Shown one piece after another: positions 35,029 to 44,709 of a stretch of DNA of 64,000 nucleotides. The DNA lies in contig NZ_AUGV01000003.1 of assembly GCF_000422845.1 (NCBI RefSeq), positions 62,001-126,000 of the forward strand, in the 5' to 3' direction. The notes beneath the pieces were generated by a model. The model was not told where the DNA came from and made no database searches. It saw only the letters and a list, made by a program, of their open reading frames with translations. A program made the translations under genes and the position numbers. The stretch comes from Oceanobacter kriegii DSM 6294 (lineage in GTDB: Bacteria; Pseudomonadota; Gammaproteobacteria; Pseudomonadales; Oceanobacteraceae). Each line of letters starts with the position of its first letter. The first letter of the stretch is position 1.

Positions 35029-36464
35029 ACGTCTGCCTGTTCGACCAATCGTGAGTGAAGTGCTTTGACTGCCACACTATAGTCAGAATCGCTGACGAGG
35101 AACATCATGTCCACCTGACGCATGGCCTGGTGCACCGCGTGAATGTTCACGCCAGCATCTGACAAGGCACCTGCGGCCGATTGCAGCAGGCCCGGCACTT
35201 TCATATCACTGCCAATGGCGCTGACCAGAGCCAGTTTTTCCAGCCGAATTTCGGCGGTGTCGTAGGCCTGACGCAGTTTCTCCATCAGCGAGCTGATCAA
35301 ACGCTTGTTACCGGCAATGTAGAAGGTCACGGTGTTGGCGTTGAAGTCCTTGGTCAGCACGTTAAGACCCGCTTCAAACACCAGATTGGCCATTTTCTGG
35401 CCGTGGGTGGCATCACCCACCATTTCCTGGTCGAAGATTTCCAGCGCCCAGACATTGCGGGTACCGGCGATGATTTCCACCTTCGGCGTGCCGCTGCAAT
35501 AGTCACGACGAATTTCTGTACCGTTGTGGTCTGGCTCGAAGGTGTTACGCACGATCAGACGGATGTCCTTCTTGCGCAAGCCCGCCGCTGCACGCGGGTG
35601 AATGGCTTCCATCCCAAGGTTGGCCAGCTGGTCGGCCACATCGAAGTTGGTCATGCCAATCGGACGGACGTTCTCGGCACCCACCAGCATCGGGTCGGCG
35701 GTGCTAAGGTGATATTCCTTGTGGATAACCGCTTCCAGCGCGTCGGTGGTGGTGGCGATTTTGCTGAACGTCATTTCAGAGTAGCCACGATCGTAGGTAC
35801 GCATCAGGCCTTCACGGCACTGGGTGTAACCAGTCACGATCGGCATTTCAGTTGCCAGATCAACGCCCTGGAAGGCTTTCAGAATATGATCGTCAAAGCC
35901 CATCTGGGTATCAGAACGCCAGTTGGTCAGGTCGATGAAACGGGCGTTGATGTCGTGCTGGCGCAGCAACAGTACCGAGTTGAACGCACTGTGGGCTTCG
36001 CCCATGGCGCTGAGCATTTCACGTACCCGGTGCAGGTGATCGTCGAGCTGGAAATGACCAAAGCTGCACACGGCTTCAAGGTGTTCCAGACACTCACGCA
36101 CGTCGTCCATGCGACCTTCAATAAACTGGTCAGCGCGCTTGCGCACCATGTCATTGTTAAGGCCTTCAGGACCGAACATTTCGGCGTTCTTGTCCTTCAT
36201 CATTTGCAGGACTTCTTCCAGTTTGCCTTGCCATGGACGCGACTCGTCCATTTCTGCGAACAAGGCATAAACGCCCGCTTCGCCGGTTTTCTTGTGTTCC
36301 AGCAAGCCATTGGTCATGCCGCTATAGGCAGACACCACGAAAATTCGGTTGTAGAGGCTTTCTTGCTGATCGCCCACTGCACGTGGACGCATCCAGATGT
36401 TTTCCAACACCATCTGGTGCTGGCTCATCGACGTTCCGCCGATTTTTTCGACACTGTGTGCCAT
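35007..36464 (-). CDS. ask: Ectoine-linked aspartate kinase
   Basis: A 485-residue aspartokinase supplying aspartyl phosphate for ectoine. The N-terminal kinase motif is VEKIGGTSM, and further marks are RIFVVSAYSGMTNGLL and the RGYSEMTFSKIA region. The C-terminal ACT domains are near SAIGSDMKVPGLLQSAAGAL. The long form with insertions (MMKDKNAEMFGPEG, DDVRECLEHLEAV) matches the Ask_Ect branch found only with ectABC, thought to be less feedback-sensitive than LysC. The start at 36464 gives MAHSVEKIGG; an ATG at 36485 adds seven residues. It lies 59 bases after ectC and completes the ectA-ectB-ectC-ask order. Confidence 0.93.
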   Translation of the reverse strand: MAHSVEKIGGTSMSQHQMVLENIWMRPRAVGDQQESLYNRIFVVSAYSGMTNGLLEHKKTGEAGVYALFAEMDESRPWQGKLEEVLQMMKDKNAEMFGPEGLNNDMVRKRADQFIEGRMDDVRECLEHLEAVCSFGHFQLDDHLHRVREMLSAMGEAHSAFNSVLLLRQHDINARFIDLTNWRSDTQMGFDDHILKAFQGVDLATEMPIVTGYTQCREGLMRTYDRGYSEMTFSKIATTTDALEAVIHKEYHLSTADPMLVGAENVRPIGMTNFDVADQLANLGMEAIHPRAAAGLRKKDIRLIVRNTFEPDHNGTEIRRDYCSGTPKVEIIAGTRNVWALEIFDQEMVGDATHGQKMANLVFEAGLNVLTKDFNANTVTFYIAGNKRLISSLMEKLRQAYDTAEIRLEKLALVSAIGSDMKVPGLLQSAAGALSDAGVNIHAVHQAMRQVDMMFLVSDSDYSVAVKALHSRLVEQADVWKHQTA

Positions 36465-36523
36465 GACTCTCTTGCTCCTGATCATCGGGTTGCTGAAACG
36501 GTCGTTCGAGGCTGGGCTCCTGC

Positions 36524-36922
36524 TCAGGCCAGGGCGTCGTCGTTCAGCTTGTAGGCGCCATCTTCATCGTGGATTTCCTTGCCATTCAACGGTGGGTTGA
36601 ATACGCAGGCCATCTGCATGTCTTCGGTGGTGGCACGCAACAGGTGTTTGTCGTTCTTGTCCAGAATGTACAGAGTACCCGGCTCAATCGGGTAAACCTT
36701 GCCATCGTCGCAGGTTTCGATTTCGCCATAGCCACTCATGCAGTACACGGACTCAAGGTGGTTTTTGTACCAGATCGGGGTTTCCGTTCCCTTGAAGATG
36801 GTGGTGATGTGAAAGGAAAAGCCCATGTTGTCGTCGGCCAACAGCATGCGCACGCTCTTCCAGGTGCCACCATCAATATTGCGGGTTGAATTTTCACAAT
36901 CTTTAAGAGTACGAACAATCAT
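36524..36922 (-). CDS. ectC: Ectoine synthase
   Basis: A 132-residue cupin-fold enzyme that cyclises N-gamma-acetyl-diaminobutyrate to ectoine. The family start [19 protein letters not shown] and the metal/substrate segment [19 protein letters not shown] (about 52-70) are present, as is the C-terminal [17 protein letters not shown]. The length is typical. It is third in the operon after ectA and ectB, 103 bases after ectB. No ectoine hydroxylase (ectD) gene is present in this window. Confidence 0.97.
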   Translation of the reverse strand: MIVRTLKDCENSTRNIDGGTWKSVRMLLADDNMGFSFHITTIFKGTETPIWYKNHLESVYCMSGYGEIETCDDGKVYPIEPGTLYILDKNDKHLLRATTEDMQMACVFNPPLNGKEIHDEDGAYKLNDDALA

Positions 36923-37025
36923 TTTGTTACCTGAAATTTGATCAATTGATGAATTCGGGGAGGAATGACCGGCCTTGCCATGCAGAATCAGGGCAATAAC
37001 CGGTCAAAAAACAAGCAGAATGGAA

Positions 37026-38291
37026 TCAGGAAGCTTTGGCCAGGCGCTTGGCCATCACGTCTTCGACACAGGATTCAAGGATATCGAGGCCCTTGGAGAG
37101 GGTGGATTCTTCAATCGTCAGCGGCGTCAGAACTTTCACCACCTGATCGTCGGAACCACTGGTTTCAATAATCAGACCGCGTTTGAACGCCAGTTTGGTA
37201 ATGTCACCGGCAATGTCGCCATTGGCAAACTCAATGCCCTGCATAATGCCACGGCCCTTGTGTTTGATATCACGGGCAAAACCCGCCTGAATGGTTTTCA
37301 GACGCGACTTCAGCAGCTGGGCTTTTTGCTTCACCTGTTTCGAGAACTGGTCATCAGCCCAATAGGTTTCCAGCGCCATGCGCGCGGTCACAAAGGCATG
37401 GTTGTTACCACGGAAGGTACCGTTGTGTTCACCCGGCTTCCAGGTGTCCAGCTTCTCTTTCATCAGCACCACGGCCATTGGCAGACCATAGCCACCCAGT
37501 GACTTCGACAGCGTGACGATATCAGGCTGGATGTCGAACTCTTCGAAGCTGAAGAAAGTACCGGATCGGCCACAGCCGGCCTGAATATCATCAACGATCA
37601 GCAGCATGTCATGCTTGCGACAAATCTTCTGCAAGCCCTGCATCCACTCCTTGGACGCAGCATTCAAACCGCCTTCGCCCTGAATACATTCAACAATCAC
37701 AGCGGCCGGGTGACCCAGCCCAGAGGAGCCATCTTCCAGCGCTTTCTCGAAGTACTGCAGGGTGTTGAAGTCGCCCAGATAGCCGTCGTACGGCATGAAA
37801 TGTACGCCCGGCAGCGGCATGCCAATGGATTCCTTGTAGTAGCCATTGGCGGTTACCGACGCCGAGCCCATGGTGCAACCGTGGAAACCATTGGTGAACG
37901 ACACAATGTTCTGGCGGCCGGTGTTCTTACGGGCAATTTTCAGTGCCGCTTCTACCGCGTTGGTGCCGGTCGGGCCAGTGAACTGCACTTTGTAGTTCAG
38001 GCCACGAGGCTTGAGGATTTTGCTCTGGAAGGTTTCCAGAAAGTCGCGCTTGGCCTCAGTGTGCATATCCAGACCGTGGGTGACGCCGTCGTTCTGGATG
38101 TAATCAATCAGCGCGTCCTTGAAGGCCGGGTTGTTATGGCCGTAGTTCAGCGTGCCAGCACCGCCGAGAAAATCGATGTATTCCTGACCGTCTTCGTCAA
38201 TCAGGGTGGCGTTGTGTGCTTCGCGGAAGACCACCGGGAACGCACGACAGTAACCACGTACGTTGGATTCGATCTCTTTAAAAATGCCCAT
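37026..38291 (-). CDS. ectB: Diaminobutyrate--2-oxoglutarate transaminase
   Basis: A 421-residue class III PLP aminotransferase making 2,4-diaminobutyrate from aspartate semialdehyde, the first committed step of ectoine synthesis. The PLP lysine is Lys263 in [28 protein letters not shown] and [14 protein letters not shown] are also present. AAGGAGCTGAAT precedes the ATG at 38291; an upstream in-frame start at 38333 lacks such a site. The gap to ectA is 85 bases. Confidence 0.96.
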   Translation of the reverse strand: MGIFKEIESNVRGYCRAFPVVFREAHNATLIDEDGQEYIDFLGGAGTLNYGHNNPAFKDALIDYIQNDGVTHGLDMHTEAKRDFLETFQSKILKPRGLNYKVQFTGPTGTNAVEAALKIARKNTGRQNIVSFTNGFHGCTMGSASVTANGYYKESIGMPLPGVHFMPYDGYLGDFNTLQYFEKALEDGSSGLGHPAAVIVECIQGEGGLNAASKEWMQGLQKICRKHDMLLIVDDIQAGCGRSGTFFSFEEFDIQPDIVTLSKSLGGYGLPMAVVLMKEKLDTWKPGEHNGTFRGNNHAFVTARMALETYWADDQFSKQVKQKAQLLKSRLKTIQAGFARDIKHKGRGIMQGIEFANGDIAGDITKLAFKRGLIIETSGSDDQVVKVLTPLTIEESTLSKGLDILESCVEDVMAKRLAKAS

Positions 38292-38376
38292 ATTCAGCTC
38301 CTTGAGGTGTGTAAATTCGTGTCGGCTGCTCATTCATCGCAGCCATGCGGATTCGGGTGCGGCAAGCGCTGCGGGG

Positions 38377-38937
38377 TTAACCCGCAGCCTGATCAACTGC
38401 CGGCTTGAACGGACCAATTTCCAGCAACTCTTCGGTGTCATGCGCGCCATCAAAATGGACCTCGCGCTCAAACATCGGCTGACTGGTCAGTTCGCTATCG
38501 AGGTCTCGGGCCAGCTTGCGGAACGTGTTCCATGAAGCCTGATTCGACGGCGTGATGGTGGTGTGCAGGTAGCGCACCTCGCCGTGGAAACGTTGCAACA
38601 GGGAATTCAGCATCAAACTGGCAAGACCTTTCCCCCGAGCCAGCGGAGCAACAGCAAGCTGCCACACGAACAGAACCTCCGGGCGCTCGGGCAAACGGTA
38701 GCCGCTAACAAAGCCGGCTATCTGGCCATCAAGTTCGGCCAGCATCGCGGTATCGCGAAAGTGGGAGCACTGCAGCAGATTGCAGTACATTGAATTGACA
38801 TCTAAAGGCTTGCATTCCTCTACCAGCCGATAGACAGCGGACCCATCGGTAGAATCCGGCTTTCTCAGAACAAATTCATTTTGTTCTGTAACGTATTCGT
38901 CATGATTGGCTTCAAACAGGCGTGTGTCTGAACGTTC
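38377..38937 (-). CDS. ectA: L-2,4-diaminobutyrate acetyltransferase
   Basis: A GNAT-family acetyltransferase of about 186 residues. It has the conserved VYRLVEECKPLDVNSMYCNL (about 33-52), the acetyl-CoA loop QLAVAPLARGKGLASLML and the TTITPSNQASWNTFRKLA segment. It acetylates diaminobutyrate for EctC. The start at 38937 gives a usual length but has a weak ribosome-binding site; a TTG at 38985 in frame is a possible alternative. It is the first gene of the ectoine operon and diverges from a MarR-type regulator. Confidence 0.94.
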   Translation of the reverse strand, partial: ERSDTRLFEANHDEYVTEQNEFVLRKPDSTDGSAVYRLVEECKPLDVNSMYCNLLQCSHFRDTAMLAELDGQIAGFVSGYRLPERPEVLFVWQLAVAPLARGKGLASLMLNSLLQRFHGEVRYLHTTITPSNQASWNTFRKLARDLDSELTSQPMFEREVHFDGAHDTEELLEIGPFKPAVDQAAG

Positions 38938-39215
38938 CATTTTTGGGGCTAAACCGCGTACCGGCTGGCTATCAACCTGAATCAAGTCGACAAACAGACC
39001 ATTACGGCTCAGTTATTTACTTAGGACACTAAACAAATTAGCATCGAGCAAATTTAATTACAACACTAAATATTTGAATCCGTTAACACTCTCGGATCAT
39101 CGGACCAAAGGAGAAAACCCAGCCAACCCGCACCAGCTCAGACGCCACGCGCAGTTATGGGGCATCTGCGGCTTTTGGAATTTGTTTGTACTCTAATCTT
39201 CGGGAGCAAGGTAAA
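38938..39215. promoter_or_regulatory. Divergent promoter region of ectABC-ask and the MarR regulator
   Basis: A 278-base AT-rich spacer. The octamer ACACTAAA occurs twice in the same direction, at 39026-39033 and 39063-39070, 37 bases apart (TTTAGTGT when read toward ectA). A weak -35/-10 pair, TTGTAA and TAATTT spaced by 17 bases, can be read toward ectA. TCTAAT near 39191 could be the -10 of the regulator. The repeats are seen; operator function is inference. Confidence 0.45.
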
Positions 39216-39758
39216 ATGGGCGCCATACACACAACACCGCCGATAAACATGAAACGTTACGATGAAGTCCTGGTGGCACTGCGCCGCATCATTCGGGCGA
39301 CCGACCTGCACTCCAAACGACTGAGCAAGACCTCGGGCCTGACATCACCGCAGCTGCTGATTTTGCAAACCCTGCGCAACAGCGACGAAATGACGGTCGG
39401 CGAACTCGCCAAGCGCATCAGCCTGTCGCAAGCCACGGTCACCACCATCATCGACCGGTTGGAAAAGCGGAACTTCGTGCTGCGTGAGCGCGGCACCCAG
39501 GACAAACGCAAGGTTTACCTGCGCCTGACCGAAGACGCCCACAAGGCCCTGCTGGATGCACCGCGCCCCTTGCAGGAAAGCTTTATCCGCCAATTCCAGG
39601 ATTTGCAGGACTGGGAGCAAACCATGATCCTCAGCTCTCTCGAACGGGTGGCACAGATGATGGACGCCCAGCACATTGACGCCTCTCCGGTGCTTGACCT
39701 TGGCGCACTGGATCGCGCCACTGCGACCAATGTCCAACAAACCAGTGACCCTCTCTGA
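39216..39758 (+). CDS. MarR family regulator, EctR type
   Basis: A 180-residue winged-helix protein. The DNA-binding core is SGLTSPQLLILQTLRNS, then VGELAKRISLSQATVTTIID (recognition helix, about 65-84) and the wing RGTQDKRKVYLRLTEDAHK. A long C-terminal dimer helix follows. It faces ectA across a shared spacer, the position of EctR1, which represses the ectABC-ask operon in methanotrophs and is found in other halophilic gammaproteobacteria. The start at 39216 follows GCAAGGTAAA; 39249 is another in-frame ATG. Confidence 0.85.
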   Translation: MGAIHTTPPINMKRYDEVLVALRRIIRATDLHSKRLSKTSGLTSPQLLILQTLRNSDEMTVGELAKRISLSQATVTTIIDRLEKRNFVLRERGTQDKRKVYLRLTEDAHKALLDAPRPLQESFIRQFQDLQDWEQTMILSSLERVAQMMDAQHIDASPVLDLGALDRATATNVQQTSDPL

Positions 39759-39972
39759 CAAATCCTCTCGAACAGCCGATATATAGCGGTGTCCGATCAG
39801 GCCAGCACTGATCGGATTGTCCGACCGAAGCCGCATTTCTTAATCGCGGTCATACACTTGTCACTCCGTCTGTGCTAATCCTGTTAGCGGTCCCCTGATG
39901 AGTCTGACGCCTCTGCTCAGCTTGTCAGCCGGTCGTTAATTCGGAACAACCAACCCAGGACGGAGAGATTCC

Positions 39973-41154
39973 ATGACCGAAGTAGTCATCGTTGCAGCAA
40001 CTCGTACCGCTATCGGCAGTTTTGGCGGCTCATTGGCCGGCATCCAGGCAGTAGATCTGGGCGCCCGCGTCATCAAGTCAGTAATGGAAAAGACCGGCGT
40101 TGCCGCCGATCAGGTAGACGAGGTGTTGATGGGTCAGGTTTTGACAGCAGGCGCTGGTCAGAACCCCGCACGACAAGCCGCCATCAAGGCAGGCCTGGCA
40201 GACACTACCCCCGCCATGACCATCAACAAGGTTTGCGGCTCCGGCCTCAAAGCCCTGCATCTGGCGGCTCAGGCCATTCTGTGTGGCGATGCTGAGCTGA
40301 TCATCGCCGGTGGTCAGGAATCCATGTCCAACGCGCCACACACTCTGCCAAATTCCCGTAACGGCCAGCGTATGGGCGACTGGAACATGGTCGACACCAT
40401 GATCAAGGATGGTCTGTGGGACGCTTTCAACGACTACCACATGGGCATCACCGCCGAAAACATCGCCGATGAATATGGCATCGCCCGTGAAGAGCAGGAT
40501 GCGTTTGCTGCCGCATCCCAGGCCAAGGCACTGGCGGCCATTGAGTCCGGCAAGTTCAAGGATGAAATCACTGCGGTTGAAATCCCGCAGCGTAAGGGCG
40601 ACCCGATCATTTTCGACACCGATGAAAACCCGCGTGCGGGCATCACCGTAGAAAAACTGGCGGGCATGCGTGCGGCATTCAAACGTGACGGTTCCGTCAC
40701 AGCCGGCAACGCCTCCTCCCTGAACGACGGTGCTGCCGCAGTCATGCTGGCCAGCCGCGCCAAAGCCGATGCATTGGGTCTGCCGGTACTGGCGACCATC
40801 AAGGCTTACGCCAACGCCGGTGTTAGCCCGACTATTATGGGCACAGGCCCGATTCCAGCGACCAAAAAATGTCTGGAAAAAGCCGGTTGGGATATCTCTG
40901 AACTGGATCTGATCGAAGCCAACGAAGCCTTCGCGGTACAGGCGCTGTCGGTCAACAAGGGACTGGGCTGGGATGAATCCAAGATCAACATCAATGGCGG
41001 TGCCATTGCGTTGGGTCACCCGATTGGTGCATCCGGTGCCCGCATTCTGGTTACCTTGCTGCACAACATGATTCGCGAAGACGCCAAGAAAGGTCTGGCG
41101 ACTCTGTGTATCGGTGGTGGTATGGGGGTTTCCCTCGCCATCGAGCGTTCCTGA
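39973..41154 (+). CDS. Acetyl-CoA acetyltransferase (thiolase)
   Basis: A 393-residue biosynthetic-type thiolase that joins or splits two acetyl-CoA units. The acyl-accepting Cys88 is in [25 protein letters not shown] carries the catalytic His, and the final motif [14 protein letters not shown] carries the second Cys. The length matches PhaA/AtoB. CAGGACGGAGAGATTCC precedes the ATG. No PHA synthase or reductase gene is next to it, but a PHA depolymerase lies 1.5 kb downstream on the other strand, so a role in PHA turnover or ketone-body metabolism is possible. The gap 39759-39972 has no gene. Confidence 0.94.
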   Translation: MTEVVIVAATRTAIGSFGGSLAGIQAVDLGARVIKSVMEKTGVAADQVDEVLMGQVLTAGAGQNPARQAAIKAGLADTTPAMTINKVCGSGLKALHLAAQAILCGDAELIIAGGQESMSNAPHTLPNSRNGQRMGDWNMVDTMIKDGLWDAFNDYHMGITAENIADEYGIAREEQDAFAAASQAKALAAIESGKFKDEITAVEIPQRKGDPIIFDTDENPRAGITVEKLAGMRAAFKRDGSVTAGNASSLNDGAAAVMLASRAKADALGLPVLATIKAYANAGVSPTIMGTGPIPATKKCLEKAGWDISELDLIEANEAFAVQALSVNKGLGWDESKININGGAIALGHPIGASGARILVTLLHNMIREDAKKGLATLCIGGGMGVSLAIERS

Positions 41155-41183
41155 GCGCCTGATTAGCAAAGCCTAAAGAAAAA

Positions 41184-41208
41184 GCCAGCGCTATTGCGCT
41201 GGCTTTTG
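41184..41208. terminator. Shared terminator between thiolase and the MFS gene
   Basis: GCCAGCGC-TATT-GCGCTGGC is flanked by A-rich sequence on the left and TTTTGTCGTTTT on the right, so it serves both the thiolase gene and the convergent MFS gene. Confidence 0.85.
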
Positions 41209-41234
41209 TCGTTTTCAGAGCGGGACCAGGCTGT

Positions 41235-42563
41235 TCAGTCATCCTCATCTTCCGGCTCTTCCACTTCCGGCAGCGTCCACGCCATCGCCACTCCAGCCAA
41301 TCCCAGCAACGCCAACAGCAAAATCACCCCGGCCACCGAGATCACGCCACTCAAGCTGCCTATACTGCCCAGCAACAACAGCATCAGGCCAATCCAGGTA
41401 TTACTGGCAGACACATAATCAGTGCGTTGATTGCCATCGGCCATATTCACCAGATAAGTCTTGCGGCCGGTGCGAACGCCCTCGTGGGCAATGCTCAAGA
41501 GGAAATACATCAGGGGAATAAACCAGGGCAGCGCCACCAGTTCGGCATCCTTCCAGTCAACTGCAACGACTACCACACCACACATGGCAACCAACGCCGA
41601 CGCCAGCAACAATACGTGACGACTGGAGCGATCTGCCAAACGCCCCCAGACACTGCCTGACACCAGACTGGCCAGTCCGCTGGCGGCCATCAGCAAGGCC
41701 AGCAAGCCCAAACCACTGTCGTCGCTTTGCTGAGCCAACACGACGTAAAACGGCGCCGACAGCGCCGAACACAACATCAGCGTACGGGCAATCACAAACC
41801 GCATCAGCAAGCTGTCTTGCCAGATCGCCTGCAAAGGCTGAAACACCGACGCTGGCGCCAGATCTTCGGCTTCACGCTCGCTGGCAGGCTCATGGATACG
41901 GCTGTAAACCAGTGCTGCCAGCAACCACAGGGCCGCAGCCAGCCCAAACCCTACGGTGTAAATCAGCGTGCTTTCCGGCAGCCACCAGAGTGCTGCGGCG
42001 ACCGCGAGGGTGACCAGCCCCGCCAGCGATGCCGACACCCCGGTCAGGGAGCCACGCTGAGGCTTGGCAATGACCTTGCCCATGACATCCTTCGACGACA
42101 CCGAGCACAACCCCCGCGCCAGACTGAATGCCGCCAACAGCAACAGCACCGCCCAGCCAGCAGTAGCGCCCTCCAGCAACAGCACCACCAGCACCAAGGC
42201 CGCCACCGACAGGGCTTGCAGCACGCTACCCAAACACCATAGCCATTTTCGCTGTGCCACCCGTTTGACCCAGGCCGCGATGAACAGCTGAGGCAGCAAG
42301 GAACCGGATTCCCGCAGCGGCACCAACCAACCCGTGAACGCCGCTGGCGCGCCCAGCACCGAAAGAATCCACGGCAGGGTAATTTTCGGATTTACCAGTG
42401 CATCGCCTACCTTGGTCAGCCACTGGGCCGTCAGCAGCTGCACAAACGCTTTGGCAGTAGCGCGCTGCTGTGAGTCGCCAGGCTCATATTCGGTAGAGGA
42501 TTGGCCACTGAGGCGCAGGTACAGTCGTTCCAGCCAACCGGGGGCAGAGTCAGGCTGCGGCAT
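41235..42563 (-). CDS. Major facilitator superfamily transporter
   Basis: A 442-residue membrane protein with about 11-12 helices. Recognisable parts are APAAFTGWLVPLRESGSLLP near the second helix, ARGLCSVSSKDVMGKVIAKP (cytoplasmic loop, about 148-167), and AHEGVRTGRKTYLVNMADG in the second half. An acidic tail (PEVEEPEDEDD) ends the protein. I cannot name the substrate; the first 45 residues are soluble. It is convergent with the thiolase gene, with a shared terminator, and stands between it and phaZ. Confidence 0.82.
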   Translation of the reverse strand: MPQPDSAPGWLERLYLRLSGQSSTEYEPGDSQQRATAKAFVQLLTAQWLTKVGDALVNPKITLPWILSVLGAPAAFTGWLVPLRESGSLLPQLFIAAWVKRVAQRKWLWCLGSVLQALSVAALVLVVLLLEGATAGWAVLLLLAAFSLARGLCSVSSKDVMGKVIAKPQRGSLTGVSASLAGLVTLAVAAALWWLPESTLIYTVGFGLAAALWLLAALVYSRIHEPASEREAEDLAPASVFQPLQAIWQDSLLMRFVIARTLMLCSALSAPFYVVLAQQSDDSGLGLLALLMAASGLASLVSGSVWGRLADRSSRHVLLLASALVAMCGVVVVAVDWKDAELVALPWFIPLMYFLLSIAHEGVRTGRKTYLVNMADGNQRTDYVSASNTWIGLMLLLLGSIGSLSGVISVAGVILLLALLGLAGVAMAWTLPEVEEPEDEDD

Positions 42564-42660
42564 AAACAGGGTCCGTTGTCAGAGGTACAAAGGCACCATG
42601 GTAGCGTCGTTGGCTGGCAGGGGTAAGGACTGGGGTTAGGACAAGGGTAAGGAAAAGACA

Positions 42661-42686
42661 CGGTGAGCCCATTGTGGGCTCACCGC
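42661..42686 (-). terminator. Terminator after phaZ
   Basis: On the minus strand GGTGAGCCCA-CAA-TGGGCTCACC is followed by GTGTCTTTTCC. It starts seven bases beyond the phaZ stop. Confidence 0.75.
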
Positions 42687-42692
42687 AGACGA

Positions 42693-44423
42693 TCAGGAAT
42701 CGGTCTTTTTGGTGCTGCGGGCGGTGGTTTTCTTTGCTGTCGCTTTTTCAGAAGCCGCTGGCTTGGGAGCAGCAGCTTTCGTGGCTGTGGTTTTTGAAGC
42801 CGTGGTTTTTGTGACTGGGGTCTTCGCAGCAGGCGTCTTGGCTGTGGAAGATTTGGCTGTGGAAGATTTGGCCGTTGTCGTTTTTGCCGCTGGCTTGGCC
42901 GTTGTCGTTTTTGCCGCTGGCTTGGCCTTGCTTGCTGCCGGTGATGTGGCCGGTGCGGCCGCCGTTTTGCTCTCTGTAGTTTTCACTGCCTGAGCTTTCA
43001 CTTCCTGAGTTTTAACATCAGGCACTTTCGCTTCGGAAGCTTTGGTTTCGGAAGTTTTGGCAGCCGCAGGCTTGCGACTGCGCGTCGCTTTCGGCTTGGC
43101 CAATGCCGAAGCCGGTTCTGGAGCAACGGCACGCGTACTGCGTTTGGCAGCGGTTGTTGCGGCAACGGCCTTGGCTTCACTGGCAGGCACGGCCTTGCCA
43201 CTCAGCGGGGCCTTGGCCATAAAGGCCTTGATCTTGGGTGCTATCATCTCGCGATAACGGCGACCATTGAAAATCCCGTAGTGGCCTACCCCCTCGGCTT
43301 CCAGATGCTGCTTGCGCGACTTCGGAATCGACTCACACAAATCCAGCGCACAGGCGGTTTGCCCACGGCCGGTAATGTCATCCAGTTCACCCTCAATGGT
43401 CATCATCGACATGTTTTTGATGGCTTTCATATCGACCAGTCGGCCACGGTGTTCCATGGTGCCGCTCGGCAGATCCTGATCGAGGAACACCTTGCGGATG
43501 GTGTCCAGATAGTAATGCGCGGGCATATCCATCACCGCCAGGTACTCGTTGTAGAACAGGCGGTGACCTTCAGCGCTGTCGCCGTCCCCGCGCACCAGAT
43601 CGGTAAAGAATTTGAAGTGCTTGCTGATGTGGGTATCCCAGTTCATCGACATAAAACCGGACAACTGGATAAAGCCCGGATACACCAGCTGACCGCGACC
43701 GGCAAAGCCGCGAGACACCCGCATGATGACGTTGTCCTCGAACCACTCCAGATCCTTGCCGGAAGCATAGTCATTCACCTCGGTCGGACTGATACGCACG
43801 TCCACCGGGCCACCCATCAGGGTCATGCTGGCAGGCAAGGCCGGATCATCGTCCATTGCCATCAGACCTGCCGCCACCAACGCGGGCACACACGGCTGAC
43901 ATACGGCCATCACGTGAACGTCCGGGCCGAGGGTGTGGAGGAAATCGATCAAATAATCGACATAGTCGTCAAAGTGAAAGGTGCCATCGGCCATTGGCAC
44001 GTCGCGAGCGTTCTTCCACTCGGTAATGTACACCTCGTGATCCGGCAAAAAGGCTTTCACCGTGCCCCGCAACAGCGTTGCATAATGGCCAGACAAAGGC
44101 GCGACCATCAGTACCTTGGGCTGTTGCTCCAGCTCGGCTTCGCGTTTGAAATGCAGCAGGTTGCAGTAGGGCTTGCTTTGCACCACCTCGTAGGAAATGC
44201 CCACATCCTTGCCGTTGATTTCGGTCGAATCCAGTCCCCATGCCGGCGCTTCGTAGCAGTCTGTCAGGCGTTCAGTCAGCTCCATGCCAGCCCGCAGGGT
44301 GCGAAAGGTAACGGAGTAGTTGAGCGGGTTGAGTGGCTGATAAAGAAACTGCCGGGTCATGCGTGCCATTACATGCACCGGGCGCATGGCATCCATAAAA
44401 TGAGCATTCATGTTGTACAGCAT
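42693..44423 (-). CDS. phaZ: Intracellular PHA depolymerase with a Lys/Ala/Thr-rich histone-like tail
   Basis: A 576-residue protein. Residues 1-410 are an intracellular polyhydroxyalkanoate depolymerase: VLMVAPLSGHYATLLRGT (about 104-121), the nucleophile Cys175 in the lipase-like box HVMAVCQPCVP, and the catalytic His381 region EGVGHYGIFNGRRYRE. This is the usual full length. Residues 411-576 are a low-complexity, strongly basic tail of AKP, AKTT and AKSS units like the PhaF/PhaI phasins and histone H1. The tail DNA has in-frame duplications (15 bases twice at 42838-42867; 27 bases twice at 42868-42921). GGAGGGGGACCCTC precedes the ATG. The enzyme degrades storage polymer granules; the tail may bind DNA or granules. 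Confidence 0.9.
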   Translation of the reverse strand: MLYNMNAHFMDAMRPVHVMARMTRQFLYQPLNPLNYSVTFRTLRAGMELTERLTDCYEAPAWGLDSTEINGKDVGISYEVVQSKPYCNLLHFKREAELEQQPKVLMVAPLSGHYATLLRGTVKAFLPDHEVYITEWKNARDVPMADGTFHFDDYVDYLIDFLHTLGPDVHVMAVCQPCVPALVAAGLMAMDDDPALPASMTLMGGPVDVRISPTEVNDYASGKDLEWFEDNVIMRVSRGFAGRGQLVYPGFIQLSGFMSMNWDTHISKHFKFFTDLVRGDGDSAEGHRLFYNEYLAVMDMPAHYYLDTIRKVFLDQDLPSGTMEHRGRLVDMKAIKNMSMMTIEGELDDITGRGQTACALDLCESIPKSRKQHLEAEGVGHYGIFNGRRYREMIAPKIKAFMAKAPLSGKAVPASEAKAVAATTAAKRSTRAVAPEPASALAKPKATRSRKPAAAKTSETKASEAKVPDVKTQEVKAQAVKTTESKTAAAPATSPAASKAKPAAKTTTAKPAAKTTTAKSSTAKSSTAKTPAAKTPVTKTTASKTTATKAAAPKPAASEKATAKKTTARSTKKTDS

Positions 44424-44709
44424 GAGGGTCCCCCTCCAGACTGGGCGATCGGGTAGTTTTGGATCGAATATGAATAAAAGCCTAACAGATTAACCCGTGG
44501 CTGCATGGTCGGCCCTTAGGCCAAAATCGTATAAAAAACAGCCACACATACCGTTTGATGCAAAAACGGCCAATTGATCCCAATTACCGTCGTAAAATCC
44601 TCTGATCGGCACTCACTTCACGGAACAACACACTGTTGTTAACGACAGCCTTATCGTCATTCACCAGTCCTTTATGCTGCCGCGTTTGTACCTGAGCGAG
44701 CGTATTGCC

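Noticed and set aside
35181-36554. A 457-codon plus-strand open frame opposite ask
   Set aside because: The ask protein on the minus strand is clearly recognisable; the antisense product has no motif.
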